Assembly: GCA_037974665.1 (NCBI GenBank)
Contig: CM075767.1
Span: forward strand, 7,217,501-7,281,500
Length of the DNA: 64,000 nt
DNA from: Ehretia macrophylla
Lineage: Eukaryota; Streptophyta; Magnoliopsida; Boraginales; Ehretiaceae
Direction: 5' to 3'
Shown here piece after piece: positions 1-11,496 of this stretch (positions are counted from its first letter, which is position 1; the number at the start of each line of letters is the position of its first letter). The notes beneath the pieces are model-generated. The model had not been told where the DNA came from, ran no database searches, and saw only the letters and a program-made list of their open reading frames with translations. The translations under genes and the position numbers were made by a program.

Positions 1-1245
1 AATAAAGAAGCACCACTAGTGCAAGCATTGATTTTAGCTCCATGGTTTCTTAGGGTAGTTTCATATGAAAGCATATATTACAACAGCAAAACACAAGGAG
101 CTCTCCTGGACATTATAGAAGCAGAATGTCGACTTTCTGCATTCGTTCTTCAATTTCACAGGTGTCTAGTGCATGTCGTAATCTTCGTCAAAATCAAATC
201 AAATTACGTCTTGTCTCACTAGTCGAGTCAATTATATCAATTTGGTGCCACCACTCATTCTGGTTGACAATTATCTCCTTAGTTAGCTTTGTATAAACGG
301 CATCTTATATTAGCGCCTCCTTCCAATTCATTTTAGACCTTCCTTCATAGATAGAGGACGCCTCAACAATAATATCATAATATCTCAAATACATATGAAG
401 AATCTGACGAATTGAAGCTGGTTGTTAGCTACCTAACGTCACCATCCTCATTTAACTAGGCTTGTGACCAAATAATACCAGGAATAGAATCCCTCAGACA
501 CAGACGAAGCTGATCTTCATTAGTTTTTCTCTAGTATTGTACGTAAACAACATATCTCCATTAAAACCCCATCTTCTGCATCTCCTCTCTGAAACAAAGC
601 CAGATATATACAAGTTCCAGTTAATGGGAGATACCTAATGTGAAGCCCTCTCAACTGACTGCATCACACCTCGTTCATTTTCCATCATCTCTGTAATATT
701 CCACAAATCAAATCAGAAAGCAAATATCATATAAACACCACCATAGCACACTATATTCACCATAGTTACCTGACAAGCCACAAATGCAGAAGCATGGTAC
801 AGTAGCGCACCCAAAGCAGGCTAAGCTATATCTACCAGTCCCTCAACATATCAACTAGGCGTGTTCATCTTCTGCGTGTCATCTTTCACGTGTGCGTTGC
901 ACCTTATAAGATCTCGAACTATTCTATCTGTCACGTCCCCAAGTTCAGCAAGGCCAAATCCAAGGACGTGATGTCGCGCGCCTATAAAAATTTATCCTCT
1001 TTAGCCTTCAAGGCTCAAATACCACAGAACCAGAAATTATATCTCGCAAAATATAAACCATTAGAACATCTAAGGCCTTGATAAATTAATGTGACACTTT
1101 AACTGTTTAACAAAAGTCCATAATCACGCAACTGGTACTAAGCTAGAACGTAACTCACAAAATTTTAGGCAAGGAACAATAACTATACAGCACGCTAAGC
1201 ACATAAATGCACGAAACCAATGGTTAATTGATATATAATACCAAA
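1..1245 (-). other. Left flank, decayed coding-like sequence
   Basis: This stretch lies outside the tandem repeat that begins at about 1,246. The minus strand has short coding-like runs in shifting frames, for example around 540-600 and 230-340, broken by many stops, so no gene model is supportable. It lies downstream, on the minus strand, of the unrecognised exon at 1,441-1,795 and could hold the remaining exons of that gene. I do not recognise a family, and an old transposon remnant is equally possible. Confidence 0.25.
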
Positions 1246-1440
1246 GAGAGACACCAAAGTTAGTGAGCAATATGTAAGGAAGAGGAAAATGAACTAGCAT
1301 GTTTCCTTGTTTCTCAATTAAAAAGTAAACAAGTTTGGCATGTTATTATATCTGAAGTAGTCCTTTTAGTCGTACATAAAATCCTTCCTTCAATCACATG
1401 TCAGAAGATTATATAGTACTCTTGCTTTTGAATTATTTAC

Positions 1441-1795
1441 CTCCAGAGCTTGCGTTCCAACTTGAATGTGGGTTAACATCATTGATAAATGATAACTTTA
1501 ATCTCTTGTTTCTTTCGCTCATTTGCACAATATGCCATTTCATACCATCAGCCTGCCTGTTCACCTGAAGCACTACGCAAGCTTGCAGCAAACCTGCATC
1601 TCCTACCCCCACGATCAAATCAACCTTCGGAATTTTAACCAAACCATATCTCTCCAACAACTCTCTTCATGATCTCCATCCTGATATGCACTCATAAAGC
1701 ATTCTCGAGCCTGCAACTTGTCCACAACAATCTCTTGCTTTCAAGTATAATGGTACTGGCTCTTCCATCTTCCTCTTTCCTCTATCTAGGAACAT
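1441..1795 (-). pseudogene. Unrecognised exon, copy 1 (H1)
   Basis: This is the same exon as in H2 and H3, with a donor-like GTAAAT after 1,441. A TGA at 1,668-1,670 replaces a Trp codon found in the other two copies, so this copy is broken. It lies about 390 bp downstream of the TAF1B stop and is read in the same direction. I do not recognise the family. Confidence 0.45.
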
Positions 1796-2180
1796 TTATC
1801 CAATACTCCAAGTCCAATCACAGTGTACTACCTGAGTGATTGTTCCTTTTCCTATCATTAGTTTTGCTAGCCTGTCACAGCACTGTGTTTCTGTGGAAAG
1901 AATTTTGGCAATCAAAAATATCAATGGCTAGAATAAGAAAGATAAGCACTAGGGTATTAAACTTGATTAATGTCGATGTGCATGTCGTAAAACTGCAGGC
2001 TGCTAAAAGACATCTTACTCTACGAATTCATGTGAGAAATCATACAGAAGACTTGAATCTCTATAATAATATAAACTTCTATTTTCAAAATAATTATCGT
2101 CTATGACAAATAGAACCTTTTCCATGTGGAGATATTCTCAGAGAAATTACAAATTTAATTTTGAGAATCTCGCAAACCAT

Positions 2181-4316
2181 TTACAGCATTTCGTTCGGCA
2201 TTGCTCGGATGTCACAATAACTATTAGGATGCTTCATAACCAAGTAACAATTCCTTCTCTCTTCCAGCTGCTGCAATCTTCTCTCAAAAGTCAACACTCC
2301 AATGTGCATCGTCCTAACATCAACTTGGGTGACCCTTGCACAAGATCTAAGTAAAATGTAGTAATCAGCATGGACAGCATATATATACACCCCTTCTTTC
2401 TTCTTCCTGGGATAGTAAACATACTCATTCTTCTTAACATTAATTCTTGGTGGAATATAACAAAACTTGTTCTCTTTCATATTACGTCTCAGCGAGCTTA
2501 TCGCTCTATCTCTATAACAGTCAACTGGAAGCTTCCCTTTACGTGCTGTATCTTGGTCCCTCTGGGAAGAGTTACTTTCATTCACAAAAGATGGTAAAGA
2601 GCAATCTCCATGAGGGGCACCATCCTCATACATGCTATCGCAAGTAAACCCACTATCCTGAAACTTTTTGTTTTGCTTTAGTACATGTTTAGCATCCTGT
2701 CTTGATCTCTTCTTGTGCAAGCCATTGACTTCTAAGGATCTGATTCCTTCTTTTTCTGATGGCTCAGAACCCTAAAATCAGCATCGCATGAGATGATTAA
2801 ACTTAAGTTAGTTTCAAGCGTATTATTTATATATATATATATATTTAACTAGAGTGTATCTGATGTTGACATCAATTTATACTAAACCACCTATAAATAT
2901 TGGTTATTTGGAATATCCAAAAACCATTTAGGATAACAAAGGAATAAGGAAATAGTACTATAATTTTCCGGAAAACAAAGTTATGGGGAAGAACTATTTT
3001 GAATCAAAACCCTTTCATAGCCTTGAAAAGCAAAGCTTAAGTCCTAAGTACAAATGCAGGAAGGATTATAAAGGAATAAAGAAGCAACTGGTTATGCTAG
3101 TGAGCCAAATTCAAAGACGAAACTTGCCAACCAATTTATTTCAAGGAATGACTTGAAGTGTCAATCACTAATTTTCTCTTTATCCTTTACCTTTTGCCAT
3201 TCATTTTTGGGTGTTGGGGGGAGGAGGAAGGGCAACTAAAATTTTGCCAAAAGTACCTTCTGGTTCTGATAAAAATTCCACAAGTCCTCTATTGTGTTTT
3301 GTTCTTCAAAATCCTCAAAAGATGGTTGTAATCCGGCGAAAACAATATCCTTACAGTTTTGAAGATATGATGACAAGTCTTTAGAACAGTCTGATAATCA
3401 GAAGCAAGCAATGTTACACTTCAAACAAGAGTATCCAAGCAATAAAGCAAACAAACAAACATATACTAGAATTATAGTTTTCGATGATCACCAAAAGTAT
3501 CATGGACCTCACTGAGCTTATTGTATTTTGCTTCAAGAATCTGTAGAAGCTCTACAACATCTAGTCCAGGATCCTCAATTTCCTTTGGTCTTTTCTCAGG
3601 CACCGAATCATCTGAAGACATGCCTTCTGAAGCATATTCAATATCAACTTTGAAAGTACCTTGTCTCTTTCCATTCAAGTTGGCCAGGTAAAATGAACTA
3701 CTAGAACTAGATAAGGTTGATTCTCATTTTCCATAACCATTAATGCCGTAAAGTATCCTTATTGCTACAATCAATATAGACATCACACAAACACGGGATG
3801 GAAGCCTAAACTCGTTAGCTGATAAATACAACTCTGGAGGCATAGACCATTCATAGATATGGGATGCCTGAGGGAGAATTTTCAAAACAGGAAGAGATAG
3901 TTCCTGCAAATAGCGGGAAGCTATACTATTGAAGTTCACTGGAGGCAAATTCAAACAAATTTTCTGCGCTATACAAGCCGCCATGGATTCCAATTTTTGC
4001 AAAGATCCTACTTGAGTAGGTCTGAACATGAGACTGGCACTGATGGGACATGCAGCAGAAGGAGGTCTTAGTTGTTTCTCAATTTCAACCAAAGCAGCAA
4101 AATATGGAATCTTTCCTTCATGGGTAGCCTTTAAAATATCTGTTGAAAGAATTGTTTCTCTTGAAACATGACAAATAAGAAAAGAGAAAGCTAAAGAATA
4201 AGATAATGGTATTGCACTTCTCAGAGATCTAAACCAGATCATTATTGCTCATTGACCAAGTACATTATGTAGTTCTTCACCTCATCTAACAATATGTTTT
4301 AGTTCATCCACATGCC
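2181..4316 (-). pseudogene. TAF1B: TAF1B-like exons 2-4, copy 1 (H1), broken
   Basis: Exon 2 is 3,492-4,316, exon 3 is 3,257-3,390 and exon 4 is 2,181-2,771; all splice sites are still AG/GT. Exon 4 is fully open here (FCYIPPRINVKK, HADYYILLRS, MHIGVLTFERRL), the only copy for which this is true. Exon 2 has TGA at 4,282-4,284 (shared with copy 2) and TGA at 3,724-3,726 (a Trp codon in the other copies). R1 lies immediately upstream, so there is no exon 1. Most stops across the three copies fit C-to-T or G-to-A changes, as expected of methylated, silent DNA; the Glu-to-stop change in copy 2 is a transversion. Confidence 0.87.
2826..2846. repeat. (AT)n microsatellite in TAF1B intron 3, copy 1
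   Basis: This short AT run lies in the intron between exons 3 and 4. Equivalent runs lie at about 9,652-9,664 in H2 and about 16,476-16,509 in H3. The H3 tract is the longest and accounts for most of the extra length of H3. Confidence 0.8.
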
Positions 4317-4675
4317 CTGTTATAGACATGTACATTAGGCCAAAAATACCATTGAACAAATGGTGCATAGAACAATACATTGTAACACACAATAAAATAG
4401 ATCACTCCTCAAAATCTAATATGTTTGGTTGTAACATCAAATCTACAAGTGATGGTAAATACATCAATAAGTGCACTCTGATTTATTTGATGACAATTTA
4501 CAGATTCAGAGGACAACTTATGTCTTTGAAGTATTGAAAACCCTAAGATTCATAAAAAGAGTAACAAGCATTACTTTGAATTTGATTATTACTAGTATCA
4601 TGTGAAAGCTACATCGTCCCATGAAAGTGCCACTAACAATGTATGTCAAAGAGCAGTCACTTTTGAAAAATACTC

Positions 4676-7600
4676 TGAAACACTAGATTCGTTCTAGCAA
4701 AACGTCATTGATACAAGGAAAACTTTAAATATTACAACTCTAGAATGCTAGAGAAGAAGTATACAATACTAGCTTTGTATTGATTGAGGTGTGTTTATTG
4801 AGCTTGGAAAGCTATCTATTTATAGGAGCTCTTAGGACTAAAGATTTTCTAAACTTCCTATGTGGAATAAAACAAACTAAATGGTACTATTCATAACAAA
4901 ACAATATTATTCATAACATAAGAAAAAATATGAAGGTTTTTTTGTTCTTCTTCTTGGGTTTGATTTTGTCAATCTTTTTCATCAACTCATTTGAATCATG
5001 TTTCACATCGATCCCACTTGAGAAAAACTCGCCATCGAGTTAATTTCTAGATATAAAGAACCTTCATGTGGATAGTAATCATATAAGTCAGCAACATTGA
5101 ATGTTGATGAAATTTCCCAATCATCCGGAAGATCAACCACATAAGCATTGTCATTGATCTTCTTTAAAATTTGGTAGGGACCATACTTCTTCGGATTCAG
5201 CTTATTGTAGGTACCCACTGGAATTCTTTCTTTCCTCAAGTAGACCATGACCATATCCCCTTTTTTAAATACCTTAACCTTTTTATGCTTATCAACTGCA
5301 GCCTTGTATTTGGCATTTGAGGCTTCCAATTTCTGTTTCACCTCTTCTTGAATAGACTGCACTTGTTCCGCCATTTTATTTCCTGCAATGCTCTTATCAG
5401 AGAATTTCGGCAGTTTAACCAAATCTAGAGCATGTTTTGGTACCTTCTTGTAGACAATGAAAAATGGTAATACTCCAGTTGAGCTGTGGATTGCACTATT
5501 ATAGGCAAACTCAGCTTGTGCAAGTGCAAAGTCCCATTGTCTCGACTTATCTTGGCAAATACAACGAATCAAATTTTCCAAGGTTCTGTTGGTTGCCTCG
5601 GTTTGACCATCAGTTTGAGGATGAGCTGTGCTGCTGAACTTCAAACTTGCATTAAAGTGCTTCCATAATGTGAGCCAAAAGTAAGATAGAAATTTAGAAT
5701 CTCTATCAGAAGTGATGGATTTTGGGACTCCATGGAGTCGCACAATCTCTTGGAAGAATAGTCTTGCAATGTGCACTGCATCTGAAGTCTTCCTGCAAGG
5801 GATGAAATGCGCCATCTTTGAAAATCTATCCACGACCACAAATATAGAGTCTACTCCTCTTTGGGTTCTTGGCAATCCCAAGACAAAATCCATAGACCAA
5901 TCTTCCCAAATATCTTCTCGTATAGGCAACGACATATAGTGTCCCGTGTTTTGTGTCTCGCCTTTTGCAGTTTGACAAGTTGGGCATTGTCTCACGAACT
6001 TGCCCACATCTCTTTTGATTTGTGGCCAGAAATACCTTTCATCCACACTTGCAATAGTCTTATCTCGTCCAAGATGTCCATCGAGTCCTCCTCCATACAA
6101 GTCTTGAATGATTTTCTCCCTTAAGGATGTCCTCGGGATGCAAAGTCTGTTACCTTTGAATAGGTAATCATCATGGACGTAGAAGTCTCCAGTTGGTTGC
6201 TTTGACAAGTGTTTATGCCAAACTTCATTAAAATCTTCATCATCTGGGTAGAGAGATCCTTCAGACATTCAAACCCTCCAACTTCACCACTTAAAGTAAC
6301 CAGCAAAGTTGCCCTTCTACTCAAGGCATCGGCAACACGGTTGGAAGCTCCTGATTTATGTTTAATAACATAAGGAAATTGCTCCATATACGAAGCCCAC
6401 CTTGCATGCATCTTGTTCAAATATTTTTGACTCTTGAAATGCTTCAAGGCTTCATGATCAGAATATATTACAAATTGATGTGGAATTAAGTAATACTCCC
6501 AATGTCGTAAAGTTTGAAGCACAATATATAACTCCTGCTCATAGGTTGACCATTTTTGACGTGCCTCACTAAGCTTTTCACTGTAGAATGCAACAGGTCT
6601 GCCTTCTTGAGATAATACTTCCCCAATACCAATTCCACTTGCATCACATTCCACTTCAAAAACTTTATCAAAATTCGGCAACACCAAGACAGTTGCAGTT
6701 GTCAACTTTTCTTTGATTTGTGCAAAACTTTTGTCAGTAGCCTCGTTCCACTAGAATTTCCCTTTCTTTAAGCAATCAGTGATAGGAGCAACGATACTGC
6801 TAAAATTCTTGATGAACCTCCTGTAAAATGTGGCTAAGTCATGAAAGCTTCTGAATTCAGTGATTGTCTTTGGAGTCGGCCAGTCTCTGATTGCTCGAAC
6901 TTTCTCATCATCAACTTGGATTCCTTTAGCACTTACAATGAAGCCCAAGAAAACTAAGCGATTTGTCATAAAGCTGCATTTTTTTAAGTTAACAAATAGC
7001 TTGCTGTCTTGAAGTACTTTCATAATCTGACACAGGTAGTCCACATGGATTCCTCCTCATATGTTAGTGATCTGCGATGTCGAACAAAACCATGTTGATA
7101 AGGATGTTGTGGTAGATTTCTAGCTCGTGGTTGTGCTTTGTTGATTCCTCGGTAGTTTAGGAGCTCTTCATCAGATTAATCTTCATAGGCTGGTTGCCTA
7201 TGACGAATTGCAAGGTCGTGTTGATTGATAGGTTGACCACGAGCATTTTCTCTGGCACGATTGATCCCACCATCGTCACGAGCCCTGTTGGCGTTTAGGC
7301 TTAAGTTGGAAAGGATGTCGCAAATCTCTCGGAGTTCACGGATCACATTTTCTTCTTGAGCTTGTATCGCCGCCCAAAGGGCCTCCATTCTTCGATCACT
7401 GTTAATAAGATAGCCGTCTTCGCCTCTGCTATGGCTGCTACCAGCAATGTTGATGTCGACGTTGCCACTATCTCCACCGCCATTGTTGTTCTTGGACGCC
7501 ATCTTCTCCGGCTTATAGGTTTGAAATTTAATCGGTCGAGTTTTTTGATGCACAGGATCCACTATACGTGGCAAGTGCAGAGCATACGACTTAATCGACC

Positions 7601-8064
7601 AATCAAGCTTTCTGATGCACAGGGTCCACTATTAGTGGCAAGTGCAGAGCATACAGCTCAATTACAACTACAACCCTCTAAACTAGGACTCTTGAACTTG
7701 GCTTCGGTGCCAACTGATGCAGAACGAAACGAAACACTAGATTCGTTCTAGCAAAACGTCCTTGATACAAGGAAAACTTTAAATGTTACAACTTTAGAAT
7801 GCTAGAGAGGAAGTATACAATACTAGCTTTGTATTGATTGAGGTGTGCTTAATGAGCATGGGGAGCTATCTATTTATAGAAGCTCTTAGGCCTTAAAATT
7901 TGCTAAACTTCCTATGTGGGATAAAACAAACTAAATGATACTATTCGTAACAAAACAATACTATTCATAACATAAGAAAAAATATGAAGGTTTATTTGTT
8001 CTTCTTCTTGTGTTTGATTTTGTCAATCTTTTTCATCAACTCCTTTGAATCATGTTCCGTATCA
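4676..8064 (-). mobile_element. Ty3/gypsy element R1, broken, between H1 and H2
   Basis: This is a short (3,389 bp) LTR retrotransposon fossil read on the minus strand. Its parts are LTRs at 4,676-5,010 and 7,730-8,064 (335 bp each, TG...CA at the outer edges), a gag-like remnant at about 7,176-7,574, reverse transcriptase remnant 6,751-7,044, RNase H about 6,300-6,705 and integrase about 5,003-6,268. The integrase carries an HHCC-type zinc finger (CPTCQ) and the core motif [10 protein letters not shown]. The leader next to the 5' LTR has a 67-bp direct repeat (about 7,546-7,660). It is internally reduced, with several breaks, and is not functional. The LTRs differ at about 25 of 335 positions, which suggests a few million years at usual plant rates. 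No matching target-site duplication flanks it. Confidence 0.9.
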
Positions 8065-8261
8065 GAGAGATACCAAAGTTAGTGAGCAATATGTAAGGAA
8101 GAAGAAAATGGACTATAGCATGTTTCCTTGTTTCTCAATGAAAAAGTAAACAAGTTTGGCATGTTATTATATATGAAGTAGTCCTTTTAGTCGTACATAA
8201 AATCCTTCCTTCAATCACATGTTAAAAGATTATATAGTACTCTTGCTTTTGAATTATTTAC

Positions 8262-8616
8262 CTCCAGAGCTTGCGTTCCAACTTGAATGTAGGCTAACAT
8301 CATTGATAAATGATAACTTTAATCTCTTGTTTCTTTCGCTCATTTGCACAATATTCCATTTCATACCATCAGCCTGCCTGTTCACCTGAAGCACTACGCA
8401 AGCTTGCAGCAAACTTGCATCTCCTACCTCCATGATCAAATCAACCTTCGGAATTTTAACCAAACCATATCTCTCCAACAACTCTCTCCATGATCTCCAT
8501 CCTGATATGCACTCATAAAGCATTCTCGAGCCTACAACTTGTCCACAATAATCTCTTGCTTTCAAGTGTAATGGTACTGGCTCTTCCATCTTCCTCTTTC
8601 CTCTATCTAGGAACAT
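8262..8616 (-). CDS. Unrecognised exon, copy 2 (H2), partial gene
   Basis: This is an open reading frame of about 118 codons from an ATG at 8,616 to a splice-donor-like GTAAAT after 8,262. The start is basic (MFLDRGKRKMEE), followed by LYECISGWRSWRELLERYG, LLQACVVLQVNRQADGMKW and NIVQMSERNKRLKLSFIND. It is downstream of TAF1B on the same strand. It is open in two of three copies, which suggests an exon of a second gene caught in the duplication; its other exons would lie left of 1,245 in copy 1 only. An acceptor-like AG next to the ATG means the start is not certain. No function is proposed. Confidence 0.45.
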
Positions 8617-9003
8617 TTATCCAATACTCCAAGTCCAATCACAGTGTACTACCTGAATGATTGTTCCTTTTCCGATCATTAGTAATTTTGCTAGCCTGTC
8701 ACAACGTTGGGTTTTTGTGGAAAGAATTTTGCAATAAAAAATATCAATGGCAAGAATAAGAAGGATAAGCACTAGGGTATTAAACTTGATTAATGTTGAT
8801 GTGCATGTTGTAAAACTGCAGGCTGCTAAAAGCCATCTTACTCTACGAATGCATGTGAGAAATCATACAGAAGACTTCAATCTATATTAAAATATAAACT
8901 TCTATTTTCAAAATAATTATCGTCTATGAAAAATAGAACCTTTTCTATGTGGAGATATTCTCAGAGAAGTTACAAATCTAATTTTGAGAATCTCGCAAAC
9001 CAT

Positions 9004-11137
9004 TTACAGCATTTCGCTCGGCATCACTCGGCTGTCACAATAACTATCAGGAGGTTTCATACCCAAGCAACAATTCTTTCTCTCTTCCAGCTGTTGCAAT
9101 CTTCTCTCAAAAGTCAACACTCCAATGTGCATCGTCCTAACATCAACTTGGGTGACCCTTACACAAGATCGACGTAAAATGTAGTAATCAGCATGGACAT
9201 CATATATATACACCCCATCTTTCTTCTTCCTGGGATAGTAAATATACTAATTCTTCTTAACATTAATCCTTGGTGGAATGTAACAAAACTTGTTCTCTTT
9301 CATATTACGTCTCAGCGAGCCTATCGCTCTATCTCTATACCAGCCCACTGGAAGCTTCCCTTTACGTGATGTATCTTGGTCCCTCTGGGAAGAGTTACTT
9401 TCATCCACAAGAAATGGTAAAGAGCAATCTCCATGAGGGGCACCTTCCTCATGCATGCTATCGCAAGTAAACCCACTATCCTGAAACTGTTTGTTTTGCT
9501 TTAGTACACATTTAGCATCTTCTCTTGATCTCTTCTTGTGCAAGCCATTGACTTCTAAGGATCTGATTCCTTCTTTTTCTGATGGCTCAGAACCCTAAAA
9601 TTAGCATCGCATGAGATGATTAAACTTAAGTTAGTTTCAAGCGTATTACTTTTATATATATATATTTAACTAGAGTATATCTGATATTGACATCAATTTA
9701 TACTAAACCACCTATAAATATTGGTTATTTGGAATATCCAAAAACCATTTATGATAACAAAGGAATAAGGAAATAGTACTGTAATTTTTCGGAAAACAAA
9801 GTTATGGGGAAGAACTATTTTGAATCAAAACCCTTTCATAGCCTTGAAAAGCAAAGCTTAAGTCCTAAGTACAAATGCAGGAAGGATTATAAAGGAATAA
9901 AGAAGCAACTTGTTATGCTAGTGAGCCAAATTCAAAGATGAAACTTGCCAATCAATTTATTTCAAGGAATGACTTGAAGTGTCAATCACTAATTTTCTCT
10001 TTATCCTTTACCTTTTGCCATTCATTTTTGGGTGTTGGGGGGAGGAGGAAGGGCAACTAAAATTTTGCCAAAACTACCTTCTGGTTCTGATAAAAATTCC
10101 ATAAGTCCTCTATTGTGTTTTGTTCTTCAAAATCCTCAAAAGATGGTTGTAATCCGGCGAAAACAATATCCTTACAGTTTTGAAGATATGATGACAAGTC
10201 TTTAGAACAGTCTGACAATCAGAAGCAAGCAATGTTACACTTCAAACAAGAGTATACAAGAAATAAAGCAAATAAACAAACATATACTAGAATTATAGTT
10301 TTCGATGATCACCAAAAGTATCATGGACCTCACTGAGCTTATTGTATTTTGCTTCAAGAATCTGTAGAAGCTCTGCAGCATCTAGTCCAGGATCCTCAAT
10401 TTCCTTTGGTCTTTTCTCAGGCACCGAATCATCTGAAGACATGCCTTCTGAAGCATATTCAATATCAACTTTGAAAGTACCTTGTCTCTTTCCATTCAAG
10501 TTGGCCAGGTAAAATGAACTACTAGAACTAGATAAGGTTGATTCCCATTTTCCATAACCATTAATGCCGTAAAGTATCCTTATTGCTACAATCAATATAG
10601 ACATCACATAAACACGGGATGGAAGCCTAAACTCGTTAGCTGATAAATACAACTCTGGAGGCATAGACCATTCATAGATATGGGATGCCTGAGGGAGAAT
10701 TTTCAAAACAGGAAGAGATAGTTCCTGCAAATAGCGGGAAGCTATACTATTGAAGTTCACTGGAGGCAAATTCAAACAAATTTTCTGCGCTATACAAGCC
10801 ACCATGGATTCCAATTTTTACAAAGATCCAACTTGAGTAGGTTTGAACATGAGACTGGCACTGATGGGACATGCAGCAGAAGGAGGTCTTAGTTGTTTCT
10901 CAATTTCAACCAAAGCAGCAAAATATGGAATCTTTCCTTCATGGGTAGCCTTTAAAATATCTGTTGAAAGAATTGTTTCTCTTGCAACATGACAAATAAG
11001 AAAAGAGAAAGCTAAAGAATAAGATAATGGTATTGCGCTTCTCAGAGATCTAAACCAGATCATTATTGCTCGTTGACCAAGTACATTATGTAGTTCTTCA
11101 CCTCATCTAACAATATGTTTTAGTTCATCCACTTGCC
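9004..11137 (-). pseudogene. TAF1B: TAF1B-like exons 2-4, copy 2 (H2), broken
   Basis: This is the same three-exon block as copy 3: exon 2 is 10,313-11,137 (825 nt), exon 3 is 10,078-10,211 (134 nt) and exon 4 is 9,004-9,594 (591 nt). Exon lengths and splice sites are preserved. It lacks exon 1; instead, R2 lies directly upstream. Stops: TGA at 11,103-11,105 (shared with copy 1, Cys in copy 3), TAA at 10,818-10,820 (Gln elsewhere) and TAG at 9,247-9,249 (Glu elsewhere). With no promoter, no exon 1 and three stops it cannot make the factor. Confidence 0.87.
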
Positions 11138-11496
11138 CTGTTATAGACATGTACATTAGGCCAAAAATATCATTGAACAAATGGTGCATAGAACAATACA
11201 TTGTAACACACAATAAAATAGATCACTCCTCAAAATCTAATATGCTTGGTTGTAACATCAAATCTACAAGTTATGGTAAATACATCAATAAGTGCACTCT
11301 GATTTATTTGATGACAATTTACAGATTCAGAGGACAACTTATGTCTTTGAAGTATTGAAAACCCTAAGATTCATAAAAAGAGTAACAAACATTACTTTGA
11401 ATTTGATTATTACTAGTATCATGTGAAAGCTACATCGTCCCATGAAAGTGCCACTAACAATGTATGTCAAAGAGCAGTCACTTTTGAAAAATACTC

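Noticed and set aside
5486-6124. Plus-strand frames opposite the gypsy integrase in R1 (and their twins at 12,310-12,948)
   Set aside because: They are antisense shadows of the integrase and RNase H sequence and have no domain of their own.
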